Assembly: GCA_034401795.1 (NCBI GenBank)
Contig: CM067360.1
Span: forward strand, 118,871,704 to 118,935,703
Reading direction: 5' to 3'
DNA: 64,000 nucleotides
Source of the DNA: Chaetoderma sp. LZ-2023a
Taxonomy: Eukaryota; Mollusca; Caudofoveata; Chaetodermatida; Chaetodermatidae
Position numbers and translations under genes: made by a program. Numbering within the stretch: position 1 is the first letter of the stretch; each line of letters starts with the position of its first letter. Shown piece after piece: positions 11,337 through 22,346 of the stretch. The notes beneath the pieces are model-generated. The model saw nothing but the letters and a program-made list of their open reading frames with translations. It had not been told where the DNA came from and did no database searches.

Positions 11337-12250
11337 ATAGCGATGAATACACATTAGTGGGGTAATCATGTAATGGTGCCAAACTCATATATAAACAAAG
11401 GCTCATGTTGTCAGTAAATTGCTTATTTGGCCGATACGTTGGTCGACCAATTGTTCACCCGTGCATCCACTCGTGTATATAACTAGCCAGCCACCCTTTG
11501 TATCTGAAGATAACAACATTTAATTACATTATCGAATAGTGTGTTCCTGAATTCCTTACGCGCAAACTACATTGCGTCAACAGTTAATCCTTCTTTCCAG
11601 CATACTAACAGATAGCAAGCATTAAGATGGTTATGGCAATACCTCTTTCTGTGAAATCTAACACGGTTGCTCTTATTAAGCATACTATGGCTATCAGACA
11701 CTCTGCTTTTCTTAATGATATGACGAGAGCATCGAATCACTAAAGCTCCTATACAATTATTCTAGAATAAACAATGTGGCCTAAAATAAAGATACCCTAT
11801 GCCCAAACATACTAGTAGAACAGGTGTCTTGCTGTGATTTATCTGTAGCATTAACAAACCACCTACACGCACCTGCGATAGCACAGTAACATTCGCGAAT
11901 TATTGAAATATTAATTAAAATTTATTTGGCAGAATTGGATGTTTTATTTTCGCTAATTTTTAGTAAGTCAGCTTATTAGTTAATGGATTGCCGTCTTTGA
12001 GCAAGAGGCAGGTCGCCCTGCTCACACGAGAAAGGCAATCCGGAGTAACGCCATGCTGACGTATAGCGTTACTCCGGGTTAATTCTCTAGTGGCAACCCG
12101 GCCTTAGATGTACTGCGAATGAGCGGCCTTCAAAGAAATACAATGGCAAGAAATTAGATGAACATTTTTACACACTTGGAAAACTGTCGATAACTATTTT
12201 GTATCCTTCTTAATGTAAATTTTTCATTTAATCGACCTAAAGTATCAGTG
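11337..12250 (+). repeat. MU blocks G and H, copy 2
   Basis: One of the most complete G blocks: GAAGATAACAACATTTAATT, TGTTCCTGAATTCCTTA, AGATAGCAAGCATTAAGATG and AAGATACCCTATGCCCAAAC. H follows from about 11950 (GTAAGTCAGCTTATTAG, GAGCGGCCTTCAAAGAAATA). Parallel copies lie at 35.9-36.7 and 43.2-44.0 kb. Confidence 0.75.
12019..12104. mobile_element. M2 palindromic MITE-like element
   Basis: The left half has TGCTCACACGAGAA and AATCCGGAGTAACGCCATGC; the right half has ATAGCGTTACTCCGGGTTAA and CTCTAGTGGCA. The halves pair across a central GACGTA. A related palindrome is found at 43.81 kb, and two at 55.15-55.41 kb. Short size, inverted symmetry and absence of coding suggest a MITE. Confidence 0.65.
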
Positions 12251-12950
12251 CAATATGCCGTCAGGGGTGCTTTGTAGTGTACTTACTACTATATCTGCAC
12301 AATCATATATCCATGCTGACACTGTGATTTTGCATACCCATGTTAAATTTCCTGGTCACAGTTTCGTCACAGGTCCCACGTGTCCGACATTCGCGTGACT
12401 CGTGTCAGAATGGCTCACGTTTAAATGGCGTTGTTAACTTCATGTGAAAGGCCTTGCTGTACTGCTCATGGTATTTCTCACAGAGGTGATAATGGCATAT
12501 CCAAACACGACTAAGACTAGCTGTGGAATTTGAGTGCATATTAGAGTATGGATCAGACCAACACAAGGAAATGGCACTACATTTCCATCTATTATATTAA
12601 TGCTTGTTACCATGATAACTTGTCAAGTCTGCGCATGGGAATTGAAGCAGAGCTGGACTGATGCATTCCGTACAGAGAAACACATCCAGTCACATACAAC
12701 TACCAATAACATATGATATCTGTAAGCAACACCGTCTGATTTGTAGCCAACGTGTTCCTTTTCGAATCAGTGCACAATGTAATTTGACATACATATCACG
12801 ATCAGTTTCCAGCTAGGCTAGGACTATATGTATCAGCAAAACCACGTGCATTTCATACTTACGTGTGTTCTATTTGTAATTAAGCATCATCTCATTATTT
12901 GATCGAATGCTTACTAACTTTATAAAATAATCTCGCGGAAAACAGTATAC
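12251..12950 (+). repeat. MU blocks A and B, copy 3
   Basis: Positions 12350-12450 contain CTGGTCACAGTTTCGTCACA and CGTGTCAGAATGGCTCACG (block A). Positions 12590-12740 contain TTAATGCTTGTTACCATGAT, AGAGCTGGACTGATGCATTC and CATATGATATCTGTAAGCAA (block B). The order A then B is the same as at 0.24-0.8 and 44.3-45.1 kb. Confidence 0.7.
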
Positions 12951-13800
12951 CGTCATTACTACTCATAGTATATGCATTAGTATTGTTTTTCTTCCATTGC
13001 TCCTGTAGTTAGGAGACATGCGCATTGACATACATAACGAGCGTTCGTCTTTATACGCCAGTGAAATGGATTTTTTTAACAAAGAACGGCATGAATTCAA
13101 TTATGCTGTCCCAGCTATTCGACCAGCATTAGCAATGATGATAATATAATGACGCACTCATTGACGTACTAGCCGACCTCTTATCAATATTTTCCTTCAC
13201 CTACGTATGAAACACGAACACTCGAACTGATATGTGACTTTCCTAGCAGGGTAGACATTGCAAGAACATGGGCAACAAGCCATGAATAGCAATGCGCAAA
13301 TTGTATTTGATATATGTGATGAGGTTGCCGGGAAAGAATACATACATATATACAATATGCAACTGTTCTTCAATAGGACCTTTTCGGTGGCCTCCACCCG
13401 CCCATGCTTGGTACAATCTGTCTATTATGTAAAGCAAATGCCATTCTTTATATCAGCTGGCCGAAACATTACATGTATGATGCAAACACCCACACCGAGG
13501 AAATCTGGTTTGTAAACTAGCAGTGAGCTAGTTGTACTTTATGTTGCCGCTACCGTAGCCAAAGCAATGCTTCTGAGAACACCATGCTGGCTAGAGACAC
13601 CACCAGTGATTCATGACAGGAATTTGAAGTATTTAGATATCGTCTGCAAGAGGATTTCCAAGTATGATATCCCAAGAGATCCCGATATATACTGCTATCA
13701 CTGTCACTGTGGACAGGAATGGGCAAGTCATTTCGCAAGACCAAATAAAGGTCAAAGCTCAAATTGGTTTCAACATATTTAACAGCGTATTTAATACATA
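12951..13800 (+). repeat. MU blocks pre-L1, L1 and tail, copy 2
   Basis: Carries ATATGCATTAGTATTGTTTT, ATGATAATATAATGACGC, CGTATGAAACACGAACA, CCTCCACCCGCCCATGCTTG, GCTGGCCGAAACATTACATG and GTATTTAGATATCGTC. The distance to copy 1 is about 11.6 kb. A 143-codon minus-strand ORF (13550-13981) spans the L1 tail and L2 but has no counterpart in copy 1, so it is treated as chance. Confidence 0.7.
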
Positions 13801-15245
13801 TTAGAGACATATGTTCTCTGTGTATTGCCGTAGTAAACGGCGGACGTTTATTAGCGAGTAGATTAAAGAAATTAATATGACACACGGTGTTAAGCTTCGC
13901 AAGCAACGCGTGTTGCCGAACGTTTCCTATAGGGCATTCAGTGCGACCATAGATCAGGTTGGTGTTCATCATCAGATGCAAAGTAGTGGGTTATTTTGCT
14001 GACGACAGTCTACCCAACTGACATTAACCTAGCACATCCACGGATGCCCGACTATTCGAGGCAATTACACCGTGCACATTAGTAGAATAGCAATCATATT
14101 ACACACGACAATGCCACCATGGTATGCCCAGTGAAGAAATGGCAATTAATGGACGGGTATTAAACTACTACCTAATTGTAGCAGTTCAATTTATATTGCG
14201 GAAGTATTGCAATGAGCTACGCTAAGTGCAAGCAGTGGGCGCTTAATTTTAGACAGGTTACGTGTCCCTCTTAATATGTTAACCATGTCTAAGTGCCCGT
14301 ATAATAATGTGATATTCAGAGATTTACTTTCTCCAAATATTAGTCGGTTCAAAACATGCATACCCTTACATTTCATTTATGATGCCCATTACTGTCCAAA
14401 TAAGAGTTCAACACAATGAATGAGACAATTCCCGCATACACCAAATGCACAAGCAGATAATGTTTTTCTTCACACCCTCTTTACTTTAAAATTAATCAAA
14501 AGCCCTTTGCACAATAAGCACATACTCTCAACTGTGCTTAGAGACTGAGATCTGGACGCTAGGAAAAATAAATCGAGGGGGAATTCCCAACACATTTCAG
14601 GAATAATCGAATGAGCAACCAATCGTTTATCAGGGCATAGCACTCCAGCCGCTAGTGTATCAGGGCATAGCACTGCAGTAAGAGTACACACACATCTTAA
14701 AGAATCATATCCATGGCCTTACTATGCATCACTATTTTACTGAGGAAGTCTCATGGAACCTTCTTAGTACATCCTTGCAGGAGAGCGATTGAGATTCTGG
14801 GAAATGAGCGAGCAAAAGCGTCGCCCATAAAAAATGACACGTGTATCCATATCTAATCCTCTCGAGTATCACACTCCTAAATGATCACGTGTTAGTCATA
14901 TGCATCAATAACACATACGCCAACTAAAATGGAACGAAAATCTGTACCGATGAACAAAAACACAACCTAGCTTAGCAGTTGAAGAAACAGCGTTGTCTCT
15001 AACATAATCGCATTTCAGCTCATTCGGTAACACAGTCATAATGCATTCCCATGTGGTAATGCACTCAAACATTGGGGAGCAAATGATTAAATACAGTTGA
15101 CCAGCGCCGAGCCTCTCCGTAGGTTGGCCTGATGTCATTATCAATTAGCAAAATACGTAGCAAGATACATAGCACCCTCGTGCGCAGATAGAATGCACAG
15201 TTTGACTATATACACCACATTTAAATGTATGTACGCACGCGTAGT
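13801..15245 (+). repeat. MU blocks L2, L3 and L4, copy 2
   Basis: L2 at 13835-13970 (GGCGGACGTTTATTAGCGAG, TAAGCTTCGCAAGCAACG); L3 at 14540-14690 (GAGATCTGGACGC, GGGGGAATTCCCAACA, with TATCAGGGCATAGCACT duplicated); L4 at 14880-15060 (CACGTGTTAGTCATATGC, GTTGTCTCTAACATAATCGC). The order is identical to 2.5-4.6 kb. No gene. Confidence 0.7.
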
Positions 15246-15247
15246 TT

Positions 15248-15290
15248 ATCCATCCATCCATCCGCCCGTCCGTCCATCCGTCCGTCCGCA
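15248..15290. repeat. (CATC)n / (CCGT)n microsatellite
   Basis: CATCCATCCATCCGCCCGTC and following CCGT units. It occupies the slot equivalent to the 4.84-kb microsatellite in MU copy 1. MU collinearity ends here and resumes only near 24.29 kb. Confidence 0.9.
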
Positions 15291-16200
15291 CTTATGACAG
15301 TACACATGTGGCCTGATGTGTAAGTACAGGTGTCACTTGTGGCCTATTTGGAACTTGTGGCTTGCAAGCCACATGCATATGTGCTAAAAACTGGTCAGTT
15401 TGGCATTTCTGGCTTACACACAAGATTTTGGTAAAGCAGGCCACAAATATTACGGACAAGATTGTATCGTCCGTTATGGCCATCACGGACAAAAAGACCC
15501 AGTGTTTGAGTTATAATATGTGGGTAATTAACATATATACCCGTTATTGGACTCGGACAGAAATTAAAACGACTCCCTTAATTCTTTCCGGAATCGAGGA
15601 TTCGTGTATCATGTCGTTAGTAACATAAGTGATAAACGGGTACCACGAATCTCATACCCGGGTATAAGTGCGCGAGTCGATGACGTTGAAGGTTGAAGAA
15701 GGGGTGCTTCGGTTTCACGAACTACATAGAAGACAAAATACGAGGCACCGAATGTCGAAATAACCGTGATTTTTTCGCAACATCCCCGCCTTGCCCGTTT
15801 TGCGCGTATTTATGCTTGGTAAGTTTAATAACTTGTAATTTAAATATCTAATGCCATCAGTCATTTACCGTTCAGATTATAACCCATTTCACCCAACACA
15901 GTTGATTAGAATAATGGGATTATCAGATATCTCTACATACGGGAGAGAATGGTACTTTTCAGTTTTCACTCCTTGAAACACCCAGCTTGTAGGGAATGAC
16001 AAAGCTCCGCCACCTCACCTCACCCTACCAAACACCTTGCATACACTTACATCTAACATGTTGAAATAGAAATCGGCATTTCCCGGAATTTAGTGTTTTT
16101 AGCGGAACACCTCTTCCTTAAAGCACGCAGTATGATTTCATCCTGAACAGTTATCGGCCAACCCGGCCAAAGAAATATAGTCAATATAAAGACTCGTATT
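15291..16200. other. Unassigned unique sequence
   Basis: No family recognised. Small local symmetries are visible: CTTGTGGCTTGCAAGCCACA at 15353-15372, and CGGACAAGATTGTATCGTCC at 15443-15462 inside a longer ACGGACAA / TTGTCCGT arrangement. From 15640 to 15830 it is comparatively GC-rich and ends in TTGGTAAGTTTAATAA, a splice-donor-like word, but I see no coding frame leading to it. Confidence 0.4.
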
Positions 16201-16425
16201 TCAGTCACGCGACTACATTGGGTGAGGTCAAGTCTGGGTGTTAGTGTTAGTGTTAGTGCAATACGAACACTGAGATAACACCGAGACTTGACCTCGTGAT
16301 AGTGTTAGCACCGGATTTAGTGTTAACACCGTGTTAGCGCTTATAGTGTTAACACCAAATATTCTGTTAGTGTTAGTGTTAATACCAACCCCTGCTTTTG
16401 CCTTCATTTTCACATAAGTCATTAG
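16201..16425. repeat. Inverted repeat with GTGTTA-rich tract
   Basis: GAGGTCAAGTCTGGGTGTTA at about 16222 pairs with a copy ending AGACTTGACCTCG near 16294, across a GTTAGT-rich centre. It is followed by further GTGTTAACACC motifs to 16385. Arms are about 20 bp with one or two mismatches. Possibly a small foldback element. Confidence 0.55.
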
Positions 16426-17690
16426 CGAATAAAATGGAAATAGATATTCAAATCAGCATAAAATAAGCTTAATTTACTTGGCGTGAATGAGTTATTAGAT
16501 TCCCTTTTTACTGGCAGATGAAAATTTAGTCACTTATAGTTATATCTAGTTTGGTGTTAACACTAACCTCTAGAGGTTAATACCGTGTTGAGATTAAGTC
16601 TTGGTGTTAATGTTTGCTGTTAATAAACGACAAGTCAATCAGACAAATATGAGATGGTATAGTCTGATTCACATATCTGTGGTAAATTTTGAAGACACTG
16701 TTTGCTGGTGACATTTAATTTCTGGTAATGACAAGTCTATGAAAACATAGTTATAATAAAAAATACAAATTCCTGAAGATTAGTTCACCTATTCATCAAC
16801 TTTAGCACCGCATTCCAAGTCTTTGTCTTTTCAGGCATAGGGGAGACCGGGGCACTAGGCCTATACGTACGTGATACACAAATATATGTCTCAAATAATT
16901 TTAACCGTAATACAGATTATCAGTTCATTAAAATGTGCCCCAACGGCGTACATATAGGCAATGTACTTTATACAATTACACAGAAAATATAGTGTTTTTC
17001 CTTTACACTAAAATCTCATATGCAACATGTGTGGTTACTGTCCTGAATATCACGGTGACCTGGTATGGGAGACTGCGGTCAGTTGCTTATTTCCAGCCCT
17101 GCAAAACTAAAGTGGCCCATAAAGACAGGCAGTAAGTTGATAACTCTCATCTGCTATAGGATGGTGGTTCTCTGAGATTGGCGGGCATAAGACCACTCCT
17201 GAGTCCTCTCACGCAACAATAGGTTTGAACACACAAATTGGGCAGAGCACAGCAAGCATGTACAACTGTGTCAAGTGTTGCCATTCCACTAGCATCTGCT
17301 TGTATTGGAAGTTATTGGAATTGTATCCCCAAGCATAGAATATTTTTGTCTCATCATCCCATTCACACATTACATTGTCAATCCAATAATACTAGGTAAG
17401 ATTTAGAAGCCTGTAAGCTGTTGCTGTCATATAGGCAGCAATAGATTCCAGCCAAATTAGTTTCAAAATATTCAGCAGATTTACTAAATTATTTAATAAA
17501 TTATTATAAGAGTGAAAGCTTTCAACACACCATATTACTGAAATTCCTTTGCAGAAACTAGATCCTATGTATTCTACCACCACACACAGACAGACATTGA
17601 TATAAACATACCATAGACATGATTCGAAGTGTGTGGTGTGGGAATGTTAGACCAGGTTTGGGGTGTGTGTGTTGTGAAGCTGTCAGACCG
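16426..17690. other. Unassigned sequence with a partial HP1
   Basis: Contains an AACCTCTAGAGGTT palindrome near 16566 and another GGTGTTAATG-type motif near 16610. At 17413-17479 there is a degraded HP1 (AAGCTGTTGCTGTCATATAG, GCAGCAATAG, AAATTAGTTTCAAAATATTC). I see no supportable gene; short ORFs at 16935 and 17619 have no recognisable domain. Confidence 0.4.
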
Positions 17691-18125
17691 GGAATGCGAA
17701 GGAGGGTGGGGATAGAGAAAAAAGCGAGACATAGGTATCACTTTTCCGACGGCGACGGCGTCAACAAAGTTAAGTTTTTGCGTTTAGCAAAACCTCTCGG
17801 CTTATATCTCAAGATTGCCTAATCCTATTCCAACCAAACTTGGGTACATGGTTGCCCATACTGTTAGGAAACAGCAGCATGGTTATAAGGGCACAGGGTC
17901 AACGGTCAAGGTCACTTTGACCTTGTTACAAAAATCATTTTTTTCAACTTTAAGTTTTTGCGTTTAGCATCCTATTGAAACTAAACTTGGATAGATGTTA
18001 AGGGATACAGTTAAGAAACAGCATGATGGCATTAAAGTCACAAGGTCAAAGGCGAAAAAGCGGCGATAGGCGAGACATTTAATTCCGCAGAATTCTTGTT
18101 TTTGTCAAAATGTTATCAGAAGGAC
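17691..18125 (+). repeat. GGTCAAGGTCA-type dispersed repeat
   Basis: Contains two copies of a submotif (AAGTTTTTGCGTTTAGCA at about 17773 and 17953), each followed by CC(A)AAACTTGG-like words and GGTCAAGGTCACTTTGACC. It opens with GCGAGACATAGG and closes with GCGAGACATTTAATTCCGC. This wording resembles repeats common in lophotrochozoan and deuterostome invertebrate genomes; the family name is unknown to me. Confidence 0.6.
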
Positions 18126-18165
18126 ACGACTTATGACAAGGCCCTTTAAGTATTTAGGCAGTGTT

Positions 18166-18756
18166 AGCTCACCTGGCCAGAATCGCTAAGTGAGAGCTTA
18201 TGCTGTGGCAACCACCCGTCTGTCTGTCTGTCCGTCAACTGTTCCTTTAAACGACTTCTAAGAAACTGCTAGGCCGAATTCAATTATATTTGACAAGAAG
18301 CATCCTCAGGACATAGGGATCTAAGTTTATTCAAACGAAGCCGATCGGCCATATCCAAGATCAAGTTTTAAATTTATCATATCCTCGCCAGATCTGAGCC
18401 GATTTTGAGAAATGTCTTTAAAAAATCTCTGAAACCGCTTGGCAGATCGATTCAAAACTCAGGAAATATCATCTAGGGCAAGGGCTGAACCAAGTTTGTT
18501 CAAGAGAAATTGATTGGCCAAATAGTTTGGCGGCCATCTGGGATGACCTAGTTTTCCCGAAAACGACTTCTCCAGAACCGGTGAAAGGATAAAGCCGAAA
18601 TTTGTAAGACATAATCAGGCACTAAGGGTGATTAAAGTTTGTTCAAATGAAGTCGATCCATCGAAAAACATGGCCGCCGTGACCCAATCACAACATAGCG
18701 TGTTTGGTGGCCATTTAGAATTTTGTATTTGATGGATTTGAGCCCGATATTGGTTA

Positions 18757-18816
<60 letters not shown>

Positions 18817-19218
18817 TGCTTAATAGGTGTATTCTAATATCAAATTAGCCATTTATGAAATCATTTTCCAGCCAAAAGCTCCAATACTAAAGCAATGTGC
18901 AATTTAAAATGTCGTCTACTGGAGAACCGGTAGGCTGATTTCAATTATATATGGCAGGACCAATCCTTAGGACATAGAGATTCAACTCTGTACAAACGTA
19001 GCCGATCGGCCAATTTGGCTGTTGGCCATCTAGGATTTTGTCTGACTTTTGGAAACGTCTTAAAAAATCTCTGAAATGTCTTTGGGCTGGGGGCGGGGTG
19101 ATTGATGCACGCCTCTTGAAATATAATCTAGGCCAAGAACTGAATCAGGTTTGTTCGAGGGAACTTGATTTGCCAAATGGTTGCCAGGCTGTCAGTGGCC
19201 AATAATTGCAGGTGAGCG
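18166..19218 (+). mobile_element. Non-autonomous element with AGCTCACCTG / CAGGTGAGCG ends
   Basis: The left end AGCTCACCTGG (18166) and right end CAGGTGAGCG (19209-19218) are inverted over nine bases. Just inside the left end is GTCTGTCTGTCTGTCCGTCA. Two internal paralogous segments (18240-18660 and 18890-19190) share GGACATAG, GCCGATCGGCCA, AAAAAATCTCTGAAA and AATATNATCTAGG words. An (AT)n tract lies at 18761-18813. No coding capacity. Short inverted ends and internal duplication fit a non-autonomous DNA element. Confidence 0.55.
18761..18813. repeat. (AT)n microsatellite
   Basis: About 26 uninterrupted TA dinucleotides inside the element described at 18166-19218. Confidence 0.97.
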
Positions 19219-19766
19219 ATACAGACCCCTTAGTACATTTCATAATGGCTATGATGTGTGTATTTAAATTTTCAGATTCCAAGATACATGTACATGTATG
19301 AACTTCTGAAATATGAAACCTGTTGGTGCTGTATTATTTTCTAGTCGCTGTTCATTCAAACTTTCTTATCATTCGATTTCGAGTCGGTTTCATGACTCTT
19401 TTTATATTCATATTATTTCTCACAAATATGTCTTGCTTATTTTTACTTGTCCCTACCTTTTTGAGCTTTCTTGTGCACTTTTGCGTAAATCATTCATTCC
19501 TACAATGTTTTCTGTTTGGCGGTATCCCTTGCCTGGTTTCATCCTTGATCGATTTGTAGGTACGTAATACAGCATCCTTTTTTATGTATACTGTTTGCAT
19601 AATCTAAGTAATATATTTCAACCTGTCCAATAGTACCATATTTATCTTAATTTTCCCTAATTTTAGTCATGGTAGCTGGTGTTGCTTATGAGTCTGATGC
19701 AGTTGAATGGTGTTGCTGTCATAGCTCCACTGATAATCACTATGCCCGCCGGGCTGTACAATTATG

Positions 19767-19768
<2 letters not shown>
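19219..19768. other. T-rich unassigned sequence
   Basis: Two overlapping plus-strand ORFs (78 and 84 codons, 19313-19567) are read from a T-rich stretch and would encode hydrophobic low-complexity peptides. No domain is recognised and the composition alone explains them. Contains ATACATGTACATGTAT, a 16-base palindrome, at 19283-19298. Confidence 0.35.

Positions 19769-19859
<91 letters not shown>
19769..19859. repeat. (AT)n microsatellite
   Basis: About 45 uninterrupted AT units, the longest dinucleotide tract in the window. Confidence 0.97.
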
Positions 19860-19862
<3 letters not shown>

Positions 19863-20839
19863 TTGTTTTGAAAACAATATTCTTACTATCAAATTGCTAT
19901 TGTCATGCATCTTCCAACATCTAAAACCAATGAAATGATCAGATAAATCTAGAGGAGCATACATTTGTAGCAATTATTCATTCATCTTGCACTAATTCAA
20001 ACTTTAAAATCCACAATCGTATATGAATTTGAGTGAACGTGCATGCACTTGTACATGTAAACACAGATTTTGTACCAGCATCCTCGAAATTGAACTAAGA
20101 GATAGAAAATTCAACTTCCCGCACTGAGAATGGAATTTCAGATGTTCAGTAAAATCATTTAACCCTTAAATACCATCTAGATGTATTCAATAAAAGTTCA
20201 GTTTTCTCGTAGAAATTGTCCGCTTGTAGGCCAAGCATCCATGAAGCTTGTTTTGGAACATGTATTGACAATAGGCCGTTTTCTTGTTTATGATAAATGA
20301 TACACCATGCTCACATGTGTTGAGTTGATAAACAGTCGTATCAGCTATGTCTAATTTTACGATTTCACTGAGATATCGCGCGAAATAAAGATATGATGAG
20401 AGGTTGCGAGTGGGAGGAGTATGGATAGATGATCCTTACATCATTCAGAACGGATGGGTTCTAAATATCTCACTGTTGTCAATGATCAACTACAGATATA
20501 TAGGCATATGTGAATGTATGTTCGCGGTGGGGAGTTGCCTATGTGGTGTGGTGTGGTGTGACCTCTCTTTTGTAGCTTGCGAGCAGGTGGGGTCACCTAT
20601 TTCACCCAGCCACCCCACCCAGGGATGGTGTGGTTGGTACGGAGGGTATTTGTTTTGCATACATATAGCACACATATGTATATCTATAATACTCCATCCC
20701 ACTAAGCTCATACATAAATGTACAGCTAGGTAGCTTAAGATGTCGACTATTTTGAAAAAAAAAATGCAAATATGTCTATATTTCAGGTTCATATCATACC
20801 CTTTGGTGATTTTCTCGTCTGGTAGGGGAGAACAGTAAG
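19860..20839. other. Unassigned spacer
   Basis: Mostly AT-rich single-copy-looking sequence with a GC-richer patch at 20520-20650 (GTGGTGTGGTGTGACC; CACCCAGCCACCCCACCCAG). ORFs of about 100 codons on both strands at 20404-20792 overlap this patch and show no recognisable domain. Confidence 0.35.
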
Positions 20840-22070
20840 CCAGTTTACTCCCCAGGACAACTCACCCCATAGCTGATGGACAAATCACCCCACATACTGG
20901 CTAACATTTACCCATTTTAAATCAAGTGCAATACATCATATGCACCCAGACTTGTGGACAACTCACCTCACAGCTGATGGACAAATCACCCCACACAATG
21001 GACATGATTAATTTATATATCCCTTTTCTTTCAGGAATAGCACACCCATTTGCTCCAGCTTTATGCACAACTCACCTCATAGCTGATGGACAAATCGCCC
21101 CACAAAATGGCTAACATTTACGGATTTCATTTCAGGTGCAGTATCTCATATGCACCCAGGCTTATGGACACCTCACCTCAAAGCTGATGGACAAATCACC
21201 CCACATAATGGACATGATTAATTTATATACCCATTTTCTTTCAGGAACAGTAAACCATTTGCTCCATAGACTTATGCACAACTCACTTCATAGTTGATGG
21301 ACAAACCACCCCACAAAATGGTTAACATTTACCGATTTCATTTCAAGTGCAGTATCTCATATTCACCCCAGACTTATGGACAACTCTCCTCATAATTGAT
21401 GGACAAATCACTCCACATAATGGGCATGATTAATGTATATACCAATTTTCGTTCAGGAACAGTTAACCATTTGCTCCATAGACTTATGGACAACTCACCT
21501 CATAGTTGATGGACAAATCACCCCAGAAAATGGCTAACATTTACCGATTTCATTTCAAGTGCAGTACATCATATACACCCTAGACTTATGGACAACTCTC
21601 CTCATAACTGATGGACAAATCACCCCACACAATGGACATGATTAATTTATATATCCCTTTTCTTTCAGGAACAGCACACCCATTTGCTCCAGACTTATGC
21701 ACAACTCACCTCATAGCTGATGGACAGATCACCCCACAAAATGGCTAACATTTACCGATTTCATTTCAAGTTCAGTATCTCATATGCACCCCAGACTTAT
21801 GGACACCTCACCTCGTAGCTGATGGACAAATCACCGCACATAAAGGACATGATTAATTTATATATCCCTTTTCTTTCAAGAACAGCAAACCCATTTGCTC
21901 CACAGACTTATGCACAACTCACTTCATAGTTGATAGACAAACCACCCCACAAAATGGCTAACATTTACCGATTTCATTTCAAGTGCAGTATCTCATATGC
22001 ACCCCCCCCCCCCAACTTATGGACAACTCACCTCATAGTTGAGGGACAAATCACCCCACATAATGGACAA
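20840..22070. repeat. 211-bp dimeric satellite
   Basis: CTAACATTTA recurs at 20901, 21111, 21322, 21534, 21745 and 21958, a constant spacing of 210-213 bp. Each period has two related halves. Half A (about 109 bp) starts GGACATGATTAATTTATATA and contains CCCTTTTCTTTCAGGAACAG. Half B (about 101 bp) starts GGCTAACATTTACC and contains ATTTCATTTCAAGTGCAGTA. Both end with GCTGATGGACAAATCACCCC. Copies differ by a few percent to about 10 percent. It starts and ends with decayed GGACAACTCACC-type monomers. Confidence 0.92.
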
Positions 22071-22140
22071 TTTGCACCTCAGTATTATGGACACATTGCA
22101 CCTCAGTAATATGGACAATGCACCTCATAAGATGGACGCT
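22071..22140. repeat. Short ATGGACA...GCACCTCA monomers
   Basis: Three shrunken repeats (TAATGGACAATTTGCACCTC, TTATGGACACATTGCACCTC, ATATGGACAATGCACCTC) continue the satellite's ATGGACA/CACCTCA theme at a period of 26-30 bp. Confidence 0.75.
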
Positions 22141-22225
22141 TTTAAGGTGCTACTCAGATGTACCCACTGTACCAGGATACACCCCACAAGTACACATTTG
22201 CACAAGTGTACTGTCATTGGTATAG

Positions 22226-22346
22226 CCGTCCGTCCGTCCGCCCGCCCGCCCGCCCGCCAGCCCGCCCGCCCGCCCGCCCGCCCGCCCACCCGTCCGCCCG
22301 CCCGCCCGCCCGCCCGCCCGTCCATCCATCCACCCACCCACCCACT
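22226..22346. repeat. (CCCG)n microsatellite
   Basis: CCGT, then CCCG units, then CATC/CACC units. Stop-free in several frames, giving spurious proline/arginine/alanine-rich ORFs on both strands. A sister tract is at 51.96 kb. Confidence 0.95.

Noticed and set aside
13550-13981. 143-codon minus-strand ORF
   Set aside because: Spans L1 tail and L2 of the large unit; the matching regions at 2.0-2.7 and 39.4-39.7 kb have no equivalent frame, and no domain is recognised.
19313-19567. Hydrophobic 78-84-codon ORFs as a membrane protein
   Set aside because: T-rich composition alone yields Phe/Leu-rich frames; two overlapping frames are open and no conserved feature is visible.
20840-22070. CRISPR-like array (regular repeats)
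   Set aside because: The whole 211-bp period is repeated with no unique spacers, and the context is eukaryotic; it is a satellite.
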